Assembly: GCF_030296895.1 (NCBI RefSeq)
Contig: NZ_AP028022.1
Span: 682,001-746,000 of the forward strand
Reading direction: 5' to 3'
From: Helicobacter felistomachi
GTDB lineage: Bacteria; Campylobacterota; Campylobacteria; Campylobacterales; Helicobacteraceae
Length of the DNA stretch: 64,000 nt
A program made the position numbers and the translations under genes. A model generated the notes under the pieces. It worked only from the letters and a program-made list of their open reading frames with translations, ran no database searches and was not told the origin of the DNA. Of the stretch, positions 35,914 through 46,533 are shown piece by piece. How positions within the stretch are numbered: the stretch's first letter is position 1; each line of letters opens with the position of its first letter.

Positions 35914-36431
35914 CAACTCTCCTCCAACAGCCCCAAAGCGTCCCTAGTGTCAATGCGCTTGCTTTCTAAATCTGTGCGGATAATGTAGCGGGGGATGTAG
36001 GGGATGAGAAATTTTTTAGCCCGGGCTTGCACCTGCAAATAATCCACCCCGGCTAAACTTTCTACCCCTAGCACCACCCCTAGCACCTCGCCCTCCTCTA
36101 TGACCTCTAGCCCCACTAACTGAAACGCCAAAAATTCCCCCTCTTGTAGGTTACAAAGCCTTAGCGTTTCCTCTGCGCTCATCTTTAAGGTGCTGCCTAC
36201 TAGCCCTTGGGCTTGCTCTCTTGTGCTGATCCCTTCTAAGAAAAGCAGGGAAGTTTTATGTTCGTAGGCGTGGATCGTGTAGGTTTGGGCGGGTTTTAGG
36301 GGGCTAGAAACCTGCACGCTTGCACCTAAAGTTAAACACTCTAAGCAATTGCTTTGCAGGTTGAGTTTTAGCCCACCCTTCAAGCCCACAGCTCTCCCCA
36401 AGCGTCCTACAATCAAGAGATTAGAGCACAT
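35913..36431 (-). CDS. rimM: 16S rRNA processing protein RimM
   Basis: RimM helps mature the 30S head, binding S19. From ATG 36431 it is 172 residues: CSNLLIVGRLGRAVGLKGGL is the conserved N-terminal opening, and the PRC-barrel half contains AGVDYLQVQARAKKFLIPYI. I rejected an upstream start because it would only add residues copied from the KH gene in another frame. The ATG overlaps the end of the KH gene by 11 bases. Confidence 0.93.
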   Translation of the reverse strand: MCSNLLIVGRLGRAVGLKGGLKLNLQSNCLECLTLGASVQVSSPLKPAQTYTIHAYEHKTSLLFLEGISTREQAQGLVGSTLKMSAEETLRLCNLQEGEFLAFQLVGLEVIEEGEVLGVVLGVESLAGVDYLQVQARAKKFLIPYIPRYIIRTDLESKRIDTRDALGLLEES

Positions 36432-36822
36432 AGGGGTTTTTAGCCGCCACAACCACAATTTTATAGCTAAAGCCATCCTTGGCCTTGACCCCTGAGATGA
36501 AAGCTTTAAGCGCACTCACCATCTTGCCATCTTTGCCGATGATTCGCCCCATGTCTAATGGGTTGGCGTGGATACAGACCTCTTTGACCCCAGGCTCTAA
36601 TAGGCGCACTTGCACCTGCAAGACCTGTGGATAAGCCACGATCTTTTTGCAATATTCAGCGACAAAAATTTCAATCGGATAACCCTGATTTTCTTGTATG
36701 GGGGGTTCTTGGGCTTCTTGTGTGGGGCTTTGAGTGGTGTCTAGCTGGGGGGCTTGGCTTTTAGCGTGGCTCTCCCCCCTAAGATTTTCTAGATCTTGAT
36801 CTTGTGTGCCTGGCTCTTGCAT
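36421..36822 (-). CDS. KH-domain RNA-binding protein (KhpA/YlqC type)
   Basis: A 133-residue protein whose C-terminal half is a single KH domain: FVAEYCKKIVAYPQVLQVQV, then NPLDMGRIIGKDGKMVSALK with the GKDG loop that contacts RNA. The family's core is usually about 75-80 residues; here an extra N-terminal region of about 48 residues is rich in Gln, Glu, Pro and Thr and looks disordered. It lies between rpsP and rimM, its usual place. In other bacteria KhpA affects RNA chaperoning and cell division, and that role is only inferred here. Confidence 0.9.
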   Translation of the reverse strand: MQEPGTQDQDLENLRGESHAKSQAPQLDTTQSPTQEAQEPPIQENQGYPIEIFVAEYCKKIVAYPQVLQVQVRLLEPGVKEVCIHANPLDMGRIIGKDGKMVSALKAFISGVKAKDGFSYKIVVVAAKNPYVL

Positions 36823-36846
36823 GCTAACCTCCCCTCCCCTTTAGGC

Positions 36847-37080
36847 TTAGGCTTGTTGTTTAGAGAGTTTTTCCACCCTCTCGCTCATTTTCGCCCCCAC
36901 GCTTTTCCAATAGTCTAACCTCTCATGGTCGATCTGCACCACTTTAGGGTTAGTCAAAGGGTTGTAATACCCAATGGATTCGATCCAACCCCCATCGCGG
37001 CGTTTGCGTGAATCTGTCACCACAATGCGGTAAAAGGGCTTTTTCTTGCGCCCACTGCGGGTAAGTCGTACGATTGTCAT
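36847..37080 (-). CDS. rpsP: 30S ribosomal protein S16
   Basis: S16 is an early-assembling 30S protein. From ATG 37080 the product is 77 residues: [39 protein letters not shown], then [27 protein letters not shown] precedes the ATG. I rejected the longer frame upstream because it crosses the promoter. It is first in its operon. Confidence 0.97.
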   Translation of the reverse strand: MTIVRLTRSGRKKKPFYRIVVTDSRKRRDGGWIESIGYYNPLTNPKVVQIDHERLDYWKSVGAKMSERVEKLSKQQA

Positions 37081-37111
37081 GGCGTTCCTTTTCATTTGTT
37101 GCAAATTTTCT

Positions 37112-37117
37112 ATTATA
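37112..37117 (-). promoter_or_regulatory. -10 element of the rpsP operon
   Basis: The minus strand reads TATAAT, a perfect consensus, 31 bases upstream of the rpsP start codon in the 133-base divergent region shared with the alcohol dehydrogenase gene. On the other strand TAAAAT near 37180 could serve adh. Confidence 0.6.
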
Positions 37118-37213
37118 GTGCTTTTTTCTAAAAGTAAGCTTTGTTTAAGCAAATGCCTTGATCGACTCATTCTTGTGCTAAAATAGGAACTCATTCCAAC
37201 ACAAAGGATTTTT

Positions 37214-38266
37214 ATGTCTGCACGCATCGAAGCCAAAGGTTTTGCGATTCATTCCAAAGATGGCAAGTTTGCCAAGCACGCTTTCACACGCCACGCTGTG
37301 GGGGAAAAAGATGTCTTGATCGACATCCACTATTGTGGGATTTGCCATAGCGACATCCACTCTGCTTACAGCGAGTGGCATGATGGCATTTACCCCATGA
37401 TCCCCGGGCATGAAATCGCAGGGGTCGTTCAAGAAGTGGGCGCACAAGTGCATAAATTTAAAGTGGGCGATAAAGTGGGCGTGGGTTGCTTTGTCAACTC
37501 TTGCAAAGAGTGCACCCCTTGCCACGACCACCACGAACAATTTTGCCACAAAGCGGTGTTCACCTACGATTGTAAAGACCACTTCCACAACGATGAACCT
37601 CACATGGGGGGGTATTCTAATTGCATTGTCGTGGATGAAGACTATGTGATCCGCGTCCCCCACGATGCCCCTTTAGAGAAAATCGCTCCCCTGCTTTGTG
37701 CGGGCATCACCACTTACTCGCCTTTAAAATTCTCTAAGGTCAAAAAAGGCTCTAAAGTGGGGATTGCGGGCTTTGGGGGACTAGGACATATGGGTTTAAA
37801 ATACGCTTTAGCGATGGGGGCGGAAGTGAGTGTGATCGGGCGCAGCAACGCCAAAAGAGAAATGGCGTTAAAAATGGGTGCTAAGCACTATTACAGCGAT
37901 GTCAAAGACGCAAAGGGGGCAAATTTAGATCTCATCATCTCCACCATCCCCACCCCCTACAGCATGACAGACTACTTAAATGTGCTCGCCTATGGGGGGG
38001 AATTTGCCATTGTAGGCCTACCCCCAAGGGACAACCCAATCACGCTCAGCGCTTCTAACTTTGTGTGGCACGCCAATAAAAAGGTCTATGGCTCTTTAAT
38101 CGGAGGGATTCAAGAAACTCAAGAAATGCTAGATTTTTCCATCTTACACAACATCTACCCCGAAATTGAGCTGGTGACAGGTCAGGACATCGACAGAGTG
38201 TATCACGACCTCACCCACTCTAACGCCCAGTTCCGCCATGTCATTGACATGAAGAGGTCGTTTTAG
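37214..38266 (+). CDS. Zinc-dependent NADP(H) alcohol dehydrogenase (cinnamyl-alcohol type)
   Basis: A cytoplasmic medium-chain dehydrogenase/reductase of 350 residues, interconverting alcohols and aldehydes. Catalytic zinc ligands are in [11 protein letters not shown] (Cys41) and PGHE (His66, Glu67); the structural zinc site is [15 protein letters not shown]. The Rossmann motif [10 protein letters not shown] is at about residues 181-190, and the following IGRSNAKRE has Ser-Arg residues suited to NADP. The pattern matches the H. pylori cinnamyl alcohol dehydrogenase (HP1104). It is a single gene, divergent from rpsP. The substrate cannot be told from the sequence. Confidence 0.93.
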   Translation: MSARIEAKGFAIHSKDGKFAKHAFTRHAVGEKDVLIDIHYCGICHSDIHSAYSEWHDGIYPMIPGHEIAGVVQEVGAQVHKFKVGDKVGVGCFVNSCKECTPCHDHHEQFCHKAVFTYDCKDHFHNDEPHMGGYSNCIVVDEDYVIRVPHDAPLEKIAPLLCAGITTYSPLKFSKVKKGSKVGIAGFGGLGHMGLKYALAMGAEVSVIGRSNAKREMALKMGAKHYYSDVKDAKGANLDLIISTIPTPYSMTDYLNVLAYGGEFAIVGLPPRDNPITLSASNFVWHANKKVYGSLIGGIQETQEMLDFSILHNIYPEIELVTGQDIDRVYHDLTHSNAQFRHVIDMKRSF

Positions 38267-38274
38267 GCTTTCTT

Positions 38275-38293
38275 AAAGCCCCTTTGGGGGCTT
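38275..38293. terminator. Candidate bidirectional terminator
   Basis: AAGCCCC-TTT-GGGGGCTT forms a 7-base stem between convergent genes (adh ends at 38266, the next minus-strand gene ends at 38298). The minus-strand reading follows the stem with TTTAAG, a weak T tail. No energy calculation was possible. Confidence 0.5.
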
Positions 38294-38297
38294 GGAG

Positions 38298-38720
38298 CTA
38301 GTAAATCGTGACATGCTCGGGTTTGCAAAAGAGCACGAGCTCTTTGCCATCGCTAAAGCGGTATAGCTCAATGTGCCCCTGATCCAAGATAAAATCCACG
38401 CTACAATCGCTCACCGCCACCTCCACGCGCACCATGTGTTCCTCTTTAGGGTCGGGTTTCATGGTTAAAATCCGCCCCGTGAATGCCATGGGGTCTAGGG
38501 TGATGCGTTGTGTGAAGCTGGGGATCAACACCTCCAGCACCTTTAAAATGATGGTGATGTCGTCGTCAATTTGGCAGTTCTCCACCTCCAGGTGGCTGCA
38601 TTTGGCTTGCACCACAATATCTTTGGCCTCAAAATGCACGCGCCAACGCCCCTGCCCCCTTTCGTGCAAAGAAATCTTGCCTCGGATGCGGTTTTTCACA
38701 TAAAGACTTGCACTTGGCAT
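38298..38720 (-). CDS. Hypothetical protein, possibly TOBE/MOP-like
   Basis: A 140-residue soluble protein with no signal peptide or membrane segment. The opening NRIRGKISLHERGQGRWRVH and the end GKELVLFCKPEHVTIY resemble the first and last strands of TOBE/MOP domains, the small oxyanion-binding folds found in molybdate regulators and ABC ATPases. There may be two such repeats (about 1-65 and 75-140). The resemblance is by eye only. An AAGGAACATT ribosome site precedes the ATG. It is convergent with adh and divergent from the lipoprotein gene. The function is unknown. Confidence 0.6.
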   Translation of the reverse strand: MPSASLYVKNRIRGKISLHERGQGRWRVHFEAKDIVVQAKCSHLEVENCQIDDDITIILKVLEVLIPSFTQRITLDPMAFTGRILTMKPDPKEEHMVRVEVAVSDCSVDFILDQGHIELYRFSDGKELVLFCKPEHVTIY

Positions 38721-38919
38721 AATGTTCCTTCTTTCTTTAAAGCATGGTTTTTAAAAGTCTAGCAAAATATAACCAACAACAATCGGCAAGATCGGTAAAT
38801 GGTTGGAGTGGGGGGTGTTGACAAAAATCTATTTGATTCCACCGCAAGTTAAAAAATGGACTTTAAAAATATCATTTTTAGTCGATCTAGGGTTCTATTT
38901 TAATTTTAAGGAGTTTTTT

Positions 38920-39344
38920 GTGCGTAGCTGTTCTTTGTTAGTTAAATGGGGGGGGGGGGGGCGATAGTCGCCCTCTTGTTTGCAGGTTGTACGACTAAGA
39001 TTGCAGAGATCAAACCCAACCAGCCCGTAACGGGAGAGATGCACACCGTTTACGGGTATGCTTGTGATTACTTCACTTGGCCTTATGGTCCCGCGGATGA
39101 TTTAAAACAGCAAGCCTTGCAGCAAGCCCAAAGTCAGGCGAATAATTGGGCACAAGCCGCCCACTCTGAAGCCACCGCAGATGCCATAGCAGCTCAGGGG
39201 TATAGGGGGCGTGTCAAAGTCGCTAGAAAAGAGTGGGAGTTGGTTAATACGGTGGTTAAAAAAGAGATTTGGCCTTGGTTCTATGGACTTTTGGGGATGA
39301 AGTGCGTGAGGGTTCAAGGTTCTGCTCGCCCTAAAGCAGATTAG
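38920..39344 (+). CDS. Lipoprotein with a G14 phase-variation tract
   Basis: An AAGGAG ribosome site (38908-38913) sits 6 bases before GTG 38920. The frame begins MRSCSLLVKW and enters a run of fourteen G (38948-38961). As assembled it meets TAG at 38965-38967. With 15 or 12 G it would continue through AIVALLFAGC, a lipobox with Cys acylation site, into a mature protein of about 117 residues (CTTKIAEIKPNQPVTGEMHT through SARPKAD) with an Ala/Gln-rich helix. An in-frame ATG at 38946 would give a body without a basic N-terminus, and it lacks a ribosome site. The gene is therefore probably a switchable outer-membrane lipoprotein, off here. I do not recognise the family. Confidence 0.65.
38948..38961 (+). 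repeat. Homopolymer G14 in the lipoprotein signal peptide
   Basis: Fourteen G in a row, located just after the start of translation, a typical position for slipped-strand phase variation in Helicobacter. Lengths of 12 or 15 are in frame with the lipobox. Confidence 0.9.
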
Positions 39345-39562
39345 CCAGTTGAGTGCTCCAAGAGAGACTCTAAAAGGACAAGCCCCCTAGCCGCTCTAGC
39401 ACTGGGGGTTGCCCCGCCCTTTTTAGGGGGTTGGGGTTGATTTTTGTTTTTGTGTATTTTGCACCACTTTAAAGGCACACATACCACAAGCTACGGCCAA
39501 AACCCTTTAAAAATCTTGTTTTCATGTTATCATAGGCGGGTCTAAATTTTGAAGGAGAGACG

Positions 39563-40117
39563 ATGAAAAAATTAGCATTAGGCATGTTTTTGGCGTATGG
39601 TTTGATGCACGCGGCCACTTTAGACACGAGCAAGGCAAGCATGGAGTTTACGGCGTTTAAAACGGCGCATAAAGCGGGCGTGAAAGGGACCTTTAACCAT
39701 GTGATGTATCATTTTGGCAAGGACACCTCTAGCATTGCCAAAACCTTAGACAAGGCGAGCGCAACCATCAATGCTGATCAGTTGGATCTGCACGATGCAA
39801 CCAAAACTAAAAATGTCAAAGAAGCGTTTTTTGATCTTTTTAAAGACAAAACGCTGAAAGTCATTTTTAGGAATGTGGTGGAGGGCGACAAACAGGGCAC
39901 GATTTTGGCCAGTGTGCGCATGAATGGCAAAAGTGTGAAAGTGCCCATGAGCTATAAAATTGAGAACAAGGAGCTCGTGGCTACGGGTGTGCTCGATATT
40001 TTAGAATTTGGCTTGCAAAAAGAGTTTGCCAAACTTGCCGAAAAATGCAGTGCACAGCATGAAAAACTCACTTGGTCGCAAGTCGAAATCAGCTTTAAAG
40101 CCCCCGTTAAAGAATAG
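39563..40117 (+). CDS. Second YceI-family periplasmic protein
   Basis: A 184-residue protein with a signal peptide (MKKLALGMFLAYGLMHA, cleavage near residue 18) followed by TLDTSKASMEFTAFKTAHK, the YceI first strand. It has the family's MNGKSVKVPMSYKIENKELV and LDILEFGLQKEF segments but is far from the copy at 253-804, so the two probably bind different lipids. A GAAGGAGAGAC ribosome site precedes the ATG. It ends 6 bases before hemL, as HP0305 precedes HP0306 in H. pylori. Confidence 0.85.
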   Translation: MKKLALGMFLAYGLMHAATLDTSKASMEFTAFKTAHKAGVKGTFNHVMYHFGKDTSSIAKTLDKASATINADQLDLHDATKTKNVKEAFFDLFKDKTLKVIFRNVVEGDKQGTILASVRMNGKSVKVPMSYKIENKELVATGVLDILEFGLQKEFAKLAEKCSAQHEKLTWSQVEISFKAPVKE

Positions 40118-40123
40118 GCAACG

Positions 40124-41436
40124 ATGACGAAAAAAGAGTTGGAGCATCCGCTCTTGCACAGCATCAATGATTTTAACGAAGCCAAACAGGTGATTGTAGG
40201 CGGGGTCAATTCCCCTGTGCGGGCGTTTCAGAGTGTCGGGGGTGTGCCCCCTTTATCTTTAAGGGGCGAGGGTTCTCGCTCTTTGATGTGGATGGCAACA
40301 CCTATGTGGATTTCGTGCAAAGCTGGGGGCCCTTGCTCTTTGGACACGCCGATTCTGAGATTGAAGAGCAAGTGATCAACGCCTTACAAAGGGGGCTAAG
40401 CTTTGGCGCGCCCACAGAGTTAGAAACCACTTTGGCCAAAAAGATCGTGGCGGGCTATGAAGGCGTGGAAAAGGTGCGTTTGGTGAGCAGCGGCACAGAA
40501 GCCACCATGAGTGCCATCCGCCTAGCACGAGCGTTTAGCGGCAAGGACGACATTTTAAAGTTTGAAGGCTGTTACCACGGGCACAGCGACAGCTTGTTGG
40601 TGAGTGCCGGCAGTGGGTGCGCCACCTTTGGCAACCCCTCTTCTCTAGGCGTGCCTAGCGACTTTAGCAAACATACCCTGGTTGCCCGCTACAACGATTT
40701 AGACTCGGTCAAGGCGTGCTTTGAAAAGGGCAATGTCGGCTGTGTCATTATTGAGCCGATTGCGGGCAATATGGGGCTCATCCCGGCCAAATTAGAGTTT
40801 TTGCAAGGCTTGCAAGAGATATGCCAACAAAATGGAGCGGTGTTGATCTTTGATGAAGTGATGAGCGGGTTTAGGGCAAGTGCCAGCGGTTCGCAAGGCT
40901 GGCACCACCTCGTGCCCGACTTGGCAACCTTTGGCAAGGTCATCGGGGGGGGCTTGCCCTTAGCCTGCTTTGGCGGACGGGCAGAGATCATGGACTTGAT
41001 CGCCCCCGTGGGCGGGGTGTATCAAGCCGGCACCTTAAGTGGCAACCCCATAGCCGTAACGGCGGGCATTGTGGCGTTAGAGAAAATCAAGAGGCAGCCT
41101 AAGCTGTATGAACGCCTAGAAGCTCTAGCCACGCAATTTTGCGATGGGCTTAAAGAAATCGCCCACTCTTGTGGTTTTGCTCTGCAAACTTGCGTCAGGG
41201 GGAGCATGTTTGGCTTTTTCTTCACCGACAAGGAAGTGCTAAACTTTGAAGACGCGAGGCAGTCTAACACCGCCCTTTATGCGACTTTCCACCAAAAAAT
41301 GTTGCAAAAAGGCGTGTATTTGCCCGCCTCCGCTTTTGAAACAAGCTTTATCTGCTCCCCTATGGACGCCTCTATCATTGAAGCCTGCTTAGGCAAGGCA
41401 CAAGCTAGCTTTTATGAAATCCAACATGGAGTCTAA
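40124..41436 (+). pseudogene. hemL: Glutamate-1-semialdehyde aminotransferase, one frameshift
   Basis: HemL makes 5-aminolevulinate, the first committed tetrapyrrole precursor, using PLP. Starting at ATG 40124 the frame is right through [20 protein letters not shown], then shifts at C5TTT (40247-40254). Adding one base restores [19 protein letters not shown] and the second frame (from about 40288) runs to 41436. Repaired length is about 437 residues, normal. The PLP-lysine motif [17 protein letters not shown] and the substrate motif [16 protein letters not shown] are intact. The break is a single base in an otherwise well-preserved and probably essential gene, so an assembly error is likely, though a real mutation cannot be excluded. 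Confidence 0.88.
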
Positions 41437-41683
41437 ACCCAAATTCAAGCCCGTGGTTGAGGGGGCAAATGCCTTGAGTCTTGGCATTTCCATAGTCGTG
41501 GCTCTCTTGTTAGGCGTGGGGATCGGCTATGGCTTGCTGAAATTAACGGGACTGGCGTGGCTCTTTTGGCTAGGCGTTGTTTGGGGCGTGGGGGCAGCGA
41601 TTTTAAATGTCTATAAGGCCTACAAACAAGCCAAAAAAGAGCTAGACGACTTAGCCAACGACCCCAAATACAAACTCCCCTAA
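41426..41683 (+). CDS. Small membrane protein, AtpZ/AtpI-like
   Basis: About 85 residues with two transmembrane helices (roughly residues 18-38 and 43-62) and a conserved-looking tail [12 protein letters not shown]. The shape matches the AtpZ/AtpI group that accompanies F1Fo ATP synthase, possibly in Mg/Ca handling. An upstream ATG at 41414 would add four residues. The start overlaps hemL by 11 bases. It lies away from an atp operon here, as in H. pylori next to hemL. Assignment is moderate. Confidence 0.65.
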   Translation: MESKPKFKPVVEGANALSLGISIVVALLLGVGIGYGLLKLTGLAWLFWLGVVWGVGAAILNVYKAYKQAKKELDDLANDPKYKLP

Positions 41684-42069
41684 TGTGTTCTTATCTGTGT
41701 GCCTTGCTTTTGCTCGGCTTTAATGTGCTGTGTGCTTTGGGAGTGTTTTGGCGTTTTCAAGGGCTTGGGGTGCTGAGTTTTGAAGTGGCGTTTTTGAGCT
41801 TTTTATTGATTTTGCTTGCCGGCTACAAACAGCTTAAACACAAATTACAAACCGCCAAAGCACCCACGCCCTCTAAGTTTTTTGCCTTCGGTTTGGGGGT
41901 GCAAATCTCGCTAGGGTGGCTTAAAATCCTATCTTATGGCGTGTTTTTGGGGGGGCTGTTTGGCTTATTGCAGCTTAAACTACTCGTGCCTATGGCTTAC
42001 TTTGTGGGGCTTGGGGCGTGCTTGGTGGGAGTGTTGCTCTTACAAGCCCTTAAGCGTGCCAAATCTTAG
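41683..42069 (+). CDS. Hypothetical membrane protein
   Basis: A 128-residue protein with about four hydrophobic helices (near residues 3-22, 28-46, 75-96, 101-121) and a basic loop KQLKHKLQTAKAPTPSKF. Its ATG overlaps the preceding stop in TAATG, so it is translationally coupled to the AtpZ-like gene. The end overlaps thiL on the other strand by 20 bases. No known family was recognised. A second conserved unknown follows hemL in H. pylori also. Confidence 0.7.
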   Translation: MCSYLCALLLLGFNVLCALGVFWRFQGLGVLSFEVAFLSFLLILLAGYKQLKHKLQTAKAPTPSKFFAFGLGVQISLGWLKILSYGVFLGGLFGLLQLKLLVPMAYFVGLGACLVGVLLLQALKRAKS

Positions 42070-42888
42070 GGCGGTAGTGTGAAAGCCCACGCCTAGCCAC
42101 CCCCACAAAGTTTAATTTTATGCGGTGTTGCTTGGCACGCCTAAGCAAGGCGAGTTTGTGCTTTGGGGGGATACTTAAAAGCAATTCATACTCTTCTCCA
42201 CTCAAATAGGCTTTGTTGTGGGGCTTGTCTAGCTTGCAGGCTAATTTATTGAGTTTGGATAAGCGGTTGCACTCCGCAAGTAGCCCGTCTGAAATGTCTA
42301 GCCCTGCATGCACAAAGGGGCGTGCGCTTAACATAAAGCCAAGCAAATTCTTAAGCTGTGGGCGGATAAATTTAGACTTAGGCGACACTTTGCCCCCCCT
42401 AAGCAAAGCACTTAAGTCTTTATAACTTTGCCCGAGTGTGCCCGTATGCACTAATAAATCTTTGGGGCGTATTTTGGTGCGCTCCAAAGGTTTAGAGCTT
42501 TTGGCAATGAGCGTTACACTTAAACTTAAGTCCTTGCCTAGCGTGGTGTCCCCCCCCACAATTTTAATTTTAAATTCTTGGCATGCCTTAGCGATCCCTG
42601 CGACTAATTGCCGCATTTCGCTTAAAGCGCACCCCTTGGGTAGTTGCACGCCCAACAAGGCGTATTTAGGGCACGCTGCCATCGCAATAGAGTCGGAGAC
42701 ATTCACGCACATGGCTTTATACCCGATTTGGGCGTAACTGAGCCACCCTTTTTTAAAATGCACCCCCTCGCTAAACAGATCTAGCATGTAAAGGGCTTGA
42801 GAAGTGTCTAGCAACACCCCGTCATCGCCCAAACCCCACACCACCCCACTTTGGGCGAGGGCGTTTAAAAAATGTGCCTCTAAATCCA

Positions 42889-42889
<1 letters not shown>
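42050..42889 (-). CDS. thiL: Thiamine-monophosphate kinase
   Basis: ThiL phosphorylates thiamine monophosphate to the active diphosphate. The 279-residue product has GDDGVLLDTSQALYMLDLFS at the N-terminus (ATP/Mg loop), HF..GWLSYAQIGYKAMCVNVSD, KIVGGDTTLGKDLSLSVTL with the GGDTT motif, and AGLDISDGL, all typical of the AIR-synthase fold. It starts at GTG 42889, overlapping the nadC TAG by one base. It is slightly shorter than the E. coli enzyme. Confidence 0.92.
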
Positions 42890-44685
<1,796 letters not shown>

Positions 44686-44693
<8 letters not shown>

Positions 44694-45482
44694 TAAAAAG
44701 CCCTATGGGGGTAGAGAATAAAACCTTCTGCCCTATGGCGGTGTTTAACACCACATTTGGCACAAGGAGCACAATGGTAGAGCCCATTTCAAACCGCCCT
44801 AATTCCTCCCCTTTTTTAAGCGTGATGGGGGGGGTGTAGGTGTAAATGGTCGGCTTTGGTGTGATTTTGGCATTGGTGCGTATTAAGGGGTCAAAATTTA
44901 GCACAATCTGCCCCACATTCAAAGCCCCCACCGCCACAAAGTATAAAATCTCCCCCGGTGATCTTGTGCCACCACCACCACCCGTTCATTGCGGATAAAG
45001 AGTTTTTGGTGTTTTTTTAAGGCAGGGGTATTGACGGGCAAGAGCTCCCCACAAAAGTGGCGTACCTCTGTAACCTGCAAATCACAAGGGGCGTGAAATC
45101 TATGGTAATCCTTGGGCGATAAATAAAAATTGACATAGCTGTAATTTTCGAGCACCTCGCCCTTGCCTAGCAACTCATTGACCCGATAACTCATGCCCTT
45201 GATTTGCAAAGCTAAATTGTCTTGCACCGCTCCGCACGCCGTGATGACGCTGTCACAAGGGGCGATGAGCGTGCTAGGGTTAGGCTCAATAGGGCGGGGG
45301 GTGGCTAAGGCCCTTGTAAAAAGGGCGTTGAGCGTGGGATAAGTCTTAAGGGGGGCAAAGCCGCTTAAATCGATCTTAAAAAGGCGCACATAGACAGAGT
45401 TGATCAACCTTTGCACGGGGGGGATGAAGGCGCACCTTGCAAACTTGCCAAAGAGTTTGGATAGAGTGTTGCTCTGGGCCAC
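44686..45482 (-). pseudogene. psd: Phosphatidylserine decarboxylase proenzyme, one frameshift
   Basis: Psd makes phosphatidylethanolamine. GTG 45482 overlaps the stop of the gene before it. The first 180 residues are normal (YPTLNALFTRALATPRPIEP, LIAPCDSVI, YLSPKDYHRFHAPCD with the HRFH motif). At AAA 44938-44940 (plus strand) the frame breaks into LWRWGL and a stop; one more T gives FVAVGALNVGQIVLNFDP and the remaining part, including the self-cleavage site FEMGSTIVL. Repaired length is about 265, standard. PE is the main Helicobacter phospholipid, so a null is unlikely and a sequencing error is the simplest reading. Confidence 0.88.
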
Positions 45483-46003
45483 TATTGCAAATCCGCCAAT
45501 TTTAAGACAAATTCAATCTGCCCCTTGCTGATCCTGAGTTCTTTCGCAATGGAGTCGATGCTGTGCCCCTCTTGAAAGAGTTGTATCACCCGTTTTTCGT
45601 CAATGTCATCGCTGCCCGGGGTAAAATGCCCCAGCTCTTTAAATTTATTCTCTAAGACGATGATCTTTTCCTCCAAATAGTCCCTGTCCTTGTGCATGGT
45701 GTCTTGGATTTCTTGTAGGTGGGTGTAAAGATTGGTTAAATTCGTGTTTAGGTTGTTATTAACCTCGTTTTTGACATTGGCACTGATGTTGGATGCGTTG
45801 AACTCGGCTTGTATTTCGTTTTCTTGGATCCACTTGCGGATTTTATAAATCTCTTGGTTGATGGTGTCTAGGGCTTTTTCTAGTTGCTTGGTTTTGCTCG
45901 CAAACTCTTTGTCCTTTAAATGGCTGTAAGCGACTAGGCATATAAACACCAAAACCACCCCTCCCCCCACAATCCACATTAGTTCGTTAAAGCTCAATTC
46001 CAT
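45482..46003 (-). CDS. Membrane-anchored coiled-coil protein with C-terminal HTH
   Basis: A 173-residue protein (ATG 46003, with GAAAGG 7 bases upstream; a longer start at 46021 exists). One N-terminal membrane helix (LMWIVGGGVVLVFICLVAYS) is followed by a long coiled coil (about 25-120), then a C-terminal helix-turn-helix-like segment KRVIQLFQEGHSIDSIAKEL, RISKGQIEFVLKLA, as in DUF6115-type proteins. Cytoplasmic tail and DNA or protein binding are inferred. It corresponds in position to HP1358. It overlaps psd and the next gene, so it is in one transcriptional unit. Confidence 0.75.
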   Translation of the reverse strand: MELSFNELMWIVGGGVVLVFICLVAYSHLKDKEFASKTKQLEKALDTINQEIYKIRKWIQENEIQAEFNASNISANVKNEVNNNLNTNLTNLYTHLQEIQDTMHKDRDYLEEKIIVLENKFKELGHFTPGSDDIDEKRVIQLFQEGHSIDSIAKELRISKGQIEFVLKLADLQ

Positions 46004-46533
46004 GCGCGGCCTTTCTTTCATTTAAACTTTCCAATTCGCTTTGGGCGATGTGGCTGTCCCAATCTTTAATATCGCTTGCGTGCATGCGCTCCACACTAAG
46101 CAGTGTAGGCGCAAAGGCTCTCGCCACAAAGCCTAGTCTTTTATAGGGAATTTTTGGCAATTTAGTGCGCATGTAATACAGCCCGCCCTCAGTAAAGCCC
46201 CCATCTGCCACGCCCAAGATCCCATGCCCTAGTAAGCCAATCATCCCCACTCCCTCTAGGTTTACATACACCCTATCTTGCTCGTGCAAATACCGCTCAA
46301 TGCGCTCTAGTTTTTGGTAAATCTCGCTTAGGGCTTTAAAAATGATGTCCTCTCTATCTTTGCCATAAAAGACTTCCCAGGGGCACTAAAGCCCCCCCCC
46401 CCTGCCCTAGTTGCAAATACTCGTTTTCGTGCTCTGGGCTTAAGGGGGCAAACTCTAGGGGCAAAGACACCGCCACAAGCCGGGTGAAAAACCCTTTAGC
46501 CACACAAATTTGCTTGCATGCCTCTAAATCCAA
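45987..46533 (-). pseudogene. Conserved hypothetical gene with G11 tract and a frameshift
   Basis: The gene sits between the prenyltransferase gene and the coiled-coil gene, in the position of HP1359. The first frame, from TTG 46533, gives FFTRLVAVSLPLEFAPLSPE and HENEYLQLGQGGGALVPLG, passing through eleven G (plus-strand C11, 46392-46402), and stops at 46354. The second frame starts near 46376 with EVFYGKDREDIIFKALSEIY and runs through LGHGILGVADGGFTEGGL, ending at 45987. Removing one base at the G3 or C4 runs (46376-46383) would join them; changing the G11 run alone would not, because a TAG follows it in the needed frame. Function unknown. Confidence 0.6.
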
